Positions 61,227 to 64,000 of a DNA stretch of 64,000 nt are shown here, piece by piece; within the stretch, counting starts at the first letter, position 1, and every line of letters starts with the position of its first letter. The stretch spans positions 40,117-104,116 of the forward strand of contig NZ_SJDL01000014.1 of assembly GCF_004327985.1 (NCBI RefSeq), read 5' to 3'. The notes beneath the pieces were generated by a model. It ran no database searches and was not told where the DNA came from. It saw only the letters and a program-made list of their open reading frames with translations. The stretch is from Marinobacter halodurans. GTDB taxonomy: Bacteria; Pseudomonadota; Gammaproteobacteria; Pseudomonadales; Oleiphilaceae. The position numbers were made by a program, and so were the translations under genes.

Positions 61227-61658
61227 TCACAGGCCCTCCACGTTAAGACCCATGCTACGCGCAGTACCCGCAATGGTGCGGACCGCAGCGTCCATGTCGG
61301 CAGCCGTCAGATCCGGCTCCTTGGTCTTGGCAATTTCCTCGAGCTGCTCACGGGTCACGGTACCGACCTTGTCGGTATTCGGGCGACTGGAGCCACTCTT
61401 CAGACCGGCCGCCTTCTTCAGAAGGACGGAGGCCGGCGGAGTCTTGGTGATAAAGGTGAAGCTGCGATCACTGTATACAGTGATAACAACCGGCGTCGGC
61501 AGGCCCGGCTCCATACCCTGGGTCTGCGCGTTGAACGCCTTACAGAACTCCATGATATTGACACCGTGCTGACCCAACGCGGGGCCGACGGGGGGACTCG
61601 GGTTGGCCTGACCGGCAGCAACCTGAAGCTTGATGTACGCTTCAATTTTCTTTGCCAT
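61227..61658 (-). CDS. rplK: 50S ribosomal protein L11
   Basis: 143 residues (E. coli 142). GTPase-centre protein, needed for RelA activation. Motifs are [40 protein letters not shown] and [20 protein letters not shown]. Starts 102 bases after nusG, beyond a terminator-like hairpin. Confidence 0.97.
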   Translation of the reverse strand: MAKKIEAYIKLQVAAGQANPSPPVGPALGQHGVNIMEFCKAFNAQTQGMEPGLPTPVVITVYSDRSFTFITKTPPASVLLKKAAGLKSGSSRPNTDKVGTVTREQLEEIAKTKEPDLTAADMDAAVRTIAGTARSMGLNVEGL

Positions 61659-61707
61659 GATTTACTCCCAATGGGTTCAAACGCCTTTCGGCTCCCCTTT
61701 CTCAGAC

Positions 61708-61741
61708 ACAAAAAGCCCGCGTCACAAAGGTGCGCGAGCTT
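61708..61741 (-). terminator. Terminator-like hairpin between nusG and rplK
   Basis: On the minus strand AAGCTCGCG pairs with CGCGGGCTT (one G-T) around an 11-base loop, followed by TTTTTG. Only about 50 bases remain before rplK, with no evident promoter, so it is probably a partial attenuator rather than a full stop. Confidence 0.78.
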
Positions 61742-61759
61742 TCCGCTAAATTCTGCGAG

Positions 61760-62293
61760 TTAGTCTTTTTCGACTTGACCAAACTCCAACTCGACCGGTG
61801 TCGAGCGACCAAAAATGAGGACGGCGACTTTAACACGACTTTTATCGTAGTCAACCTCTTCAACAACACCGTTGAAGTCTGCGAACGGCCCTTCAATGAC
61901 CCGGACGATCTCGCCCGGCTCAAACAGAGTCTTGGGCTTGGGCTTGTCCACGCCGCTTTCAACGCGACGCAGAATCGCTTCGGCTTCCTTCTCAGTGATC
62001 GGAGCCGGCTTATCCTTGGTGCCGCCAATGAAACCGAGAACACGCGGCGTATTTTTCACCATATGCCACGTCTCGTCATCCATTTCCATCTGGACAAGTA
62101 CGTACCCCGGATAGAACTTCCGCTCGCTCTTCCGCTTCTTCCCATCCCGCATCTCGACCACTTCTTCGGTCGGAACCAGGATTTCGCCGAACTTGTCTTC
62201 CAGGCCATTCAGGGCAACACGCTCACGGAGAGTGCGCATCACATGCTTCTCAAAGCCTGAATAAGCGTGCACGACGTACCAGCGCTTAGCCAT
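61760..62293 (-). CDS. nusG: Transcription elongation/antitermination factor NusG
   Basis: 177 residues (E. coli 181). Couples RNA polymerase to ribosomes or Rho. N-terminal domain [21 protein letters not shown]-terminal KOW domain [20 protein letters not shown] near residue 125. Directly downstream of secE (12-base gap). Confidence 0.98.
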   Translation of the reverse strand: MAKRWYVVHAYSGFEKHVMRTLRERVALNGLEDKFGEILVPTEEVVEMRDGKKRKSERKFYPGYVLVQMEMDDETWHMVKNTPRVLGFIGGTKDKPAPITEKEAEAILRRVESGVDKPKPKTLFEPGEIVRVIEGPFADFNGVVEEVDYDKSRVKVAVLIFGRSTPVELEFGQVEKD

Positions 62294-62305
62294 TGCTCTC
62301 TCCCG

Positions 62306-62674
62306 TCACCCAATGATCCCGGAGACCAGCCAACTGATCAGCGAGTCCATAATCCACAAAAGGAGCGCGACCACGAGAACGAATGCCACCACGATAAATG
62401 TGGTCTGCACCAGCTCAGGACGTGTCGGCCAGACGACCTTGCGGATCTCGACGCGCGCCTCTTTCAGAAGCAGCGCAAACCGACGACCACGCTCAGTCTG
62501 CAGCGCGACGAAGGCAGCAACCAGCGCCAGGGCAACCAACCCCAGAACGCGATAAAGGAGCGACTCGGCCCCAAAATAAAGGTTGCCAACAACACCGGCG
62601 GCAATTAAGACAAAAACAACCAGCCACTTCAGCACATCGAAGCGGCCAGTTGTTTGCTGTGCTTTAGACTCCAT
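62306..62674 (-). CDS. secE: Preprotein translocase subunit SecE
   Basis: 122 residues from ATG 62674 (MESKAQQTTGRFDVLKWLVV); the longer in-frame extension would run into the tRNA and is rejected. Three hydrophobic spans, as in the long E. coli-type SecE (127), with the essential EARVEIRKVVWPTRPELVQT before the last span. Clamps SecY in the membrane. secE-nusG pair as in most bacteria. Confidence 0.95.
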   Translation of the reverse strand: MESKAQQTTGRFDVLKWLVVFVLIAAGVVGNLYFGAESLLYRVLGLVALALVAAFVALQTERGRRFALLLKEARVEIRKVVWPTRPELVQTTFIVVAFVLVVALLLWIMDSLISWLVSGIIG

Positions 62675-62707
62675 AGGAATCAGCTTTTGTATCCCAAGGA
62701 TTGAAAA

Positions 62708-62783
<76 letters not shown>

Positions 62784-62804
62784 GCACCTAAACTTGCCCG
62801 GTGC

Positions 62805-64000
62805 TTATTCAATAATCTTGGCTACAACACCCGCACCAACGGTCCGGCCGCCTTCGCGAATCGCAAAGCGCAGACCTTCTTCCATGGCAATCGGGGCAAT
62901 CAGAGTGGTAACCAGCTTGACGTTGTCGCCCGGCATGACCATCTCAACACCTTCCGGCAGTTCACACGCACCAGTCACGTCCGTGGTACGGAAGTAGAAC
63001 TGCGGACGGTAACCCTTGAAGAACGGCGTATGACGACCACCCTCTTCCTTGCTCAGAACGTAAACTTCGGACTCGAACTTGGTGTGCGGGGTGATGGAAC
63101 CCGGCACCGCCAGGACCTGACCACGCTCAACGTCGTCACGCTTGGTACCACGCAGCAGAACACCCACGTTCTCACCGGCACGACCTTCGTCCAGCAGCTT
63201 ACGGAACATCTCAACACCGGTACAGGTGGTCTTGGTGGTGTCGCGGATACCCACGATTTCCACTTCGTCACCCACCTTGATCACGCCACGCTCTACACGA
63301 CCGGTAACAACCGTACCACGACCGGAGATAGAGAAGACGTCCTCGATCGGCATCAGGAACGGCTGATCGATCGCACGCTCCGGCTCGGGGATGTACTCGT
63401 CCAGGGCTTCTACCAGCTTCTTCACAGCGGTAGTACCCATCTCGTTGTCATCCTTGCCTTCCAGCGCCATCAGCGCAGAACCGGTGATGATCGGGGTATC
63501 GTCACCCGGGAAGTCGTACTGACTCAGCAGGTCACGCACTTCCATTTCAACCAGTTCCAGCAGCTCTTCGTCATCGACCATGTCCGCCTTGTTCAGGAAC
63601 ACGACGATGTACGGAACACCAACCTGACGGGACAGCAGGATGTGCTCGCGAGTCTGCGGCATCGGGCCGTCAGCCGCGGAACACACCAGGATCGCGCCGT
63701 CCATCTGGGCCGCACCCGTGATCATGTTCTTCACGTAGTCAGCGTGGCCCGGGCAGTCAACGTGGGCGTAGTGACGCGTCGGGGAATCGTACTCAACGTG
63801 GGAGGTCGCAATGGTGATACCACGCGCCTTCTCTTCCGGTGCGTTATCGATCTGGTCGAAAGCACTCGCAGTACCGGTACCCCACACTTCGTGACACACG
63901 CGCGTCAGCGCCGCGGTCAGCGTGGTCTTGCCATGGTCAACGTGGCCAATCGTGCCCACGTTCACGTGCGGTTTACTACGCTCAAATTTTTCTTTAGACA
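62805..64000 (-). CDS. tuf: Elongation factor Tu, second copy (start codon cut by the window edge)
   Basis: The frame runs from the stop at 62805 to the window end; the last two bases are TG of the start codon, the A lying at base 64001. The protein equals the str-operon EF-Tu (398 residues). DNA compared by eye at the 3' end, the 5' end and a central block is identical to 46312-47505 at a constant offset of 16,496 bases, except for the last three sense codons. Downstream are tRNA-Trp and secE. Its promoter lies outside the window. The identity points to gene conversion between copies. Confidence 0.97.
   Translation of the reverse strand, partial: SKEKFERSKPHVNVGTIGHVDHGKTTLTAALTRVCHEVWGTGTASAFDQIDNAPEEKARGITIATSHVEYDSPTRHYAHVDCPGHADYVKNMITGAAQMDGAILVCSAADGPMPQTREHILLSRQVGVPYIVVFLNKADMVDDEELLELVEMEVRDLLSQYDFPGDDTPIITGSALMALEGKDDNEMGTTAVKKLVEALDEYIPEPERAIDQPFLMPIEDVFSISGRGTVVTGRVERGVIKVGDEVEIVGIRDTTKTTCTGVEMFRKLLDEGRAGENVGVLLRGTKRDDVERGQVLAVPGSITPHTKFESEVYVLSKEEGGRHTPFFKGYRPQFYFRTTDVTGACELPEGVEMVMPGDNVKLVTTLIAPIAMEEGLRFAIREGGRTVGAGVVAKIIE

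Overview
The window is a chromosomal segment of a gammaproteobacterium. Protein sequences and gene order most resemble Marinobacter and its relatives, with Pseudomonas-like synteny; the genus is an inference, not proven. It is mostly GC-rich core genome. I see no insertion sequence, prophage, CRISPR array or rRNA gene. The one tRNA is tRNA-Trp(CCA).

Positions 1-9.3 kb hold a cell-surface glycan (LPS) locus. It encodes a GT2 glycosyltransferase cut by the window edge, a polysaccharide pyruvyltransferase-like protein, a CDP-glycerol glycerophosphotransferase-like protein, a GT4 enzyme, a Kdo kinase, a GT9 heptosyltransferase-like enzyme, a GT25 enzyme, an O-antigen ligase/polymerase and a small DUF6165-like protein. 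Two blocks (1281-2207 and 6576-8587) are clearly AT-rich and look like later acquisitions.

Positions 9.3-25.3 kb are dominated by nitrogen control: ilvE, glnE (adenylyltransferase of glutamine synthetase) with a CYTH protein upstream, then glnA, a DUF4124 protein, ntrB and ntrC. The glnA upstream region shows a sigma-54 promoter with NtrC-like sites. A perfect NtrC-like palindrome lies ahead of ntrB. A porin, dtd, a proline iminopeptidase and typA lie between the two halves.

Positions 25.3-32.4 kb carry ssb, a YajR-type MFS transporter, a PomAB-type flagellar stator pair and uvrA.

Positions 32.4-64 kb, all on the minus strand, form one continuous transcription/translation block. In transcription order it runs tuf (cut at the right edge), tRNA-Trp, secE, nusG, rplK, rplA, rplJ, rplL, rpoB, rpoC, rpsL, rpsG, fusA, tuf, the S10 operon (rpsJ to rpsQ), the spc operon (rplN to rpmJ) and the alpha operon (rpsM to rplQ). 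The two tuf copies appear identical except for the last three sense codons. Likely regulatory elements are a textbook promoter before rpsJ, a promoter overlapped by an inverted repeat before rpsM, hairpins in the rplJ leader and the rpsL-rpsG spacer, and terminators or attenuators after nusG, rplL, rpoC, tuf and rplQ. I found no clearly new multi-gene system; the main points of interest are regulatory DNA, synteny changes and the surface-glycan genes.
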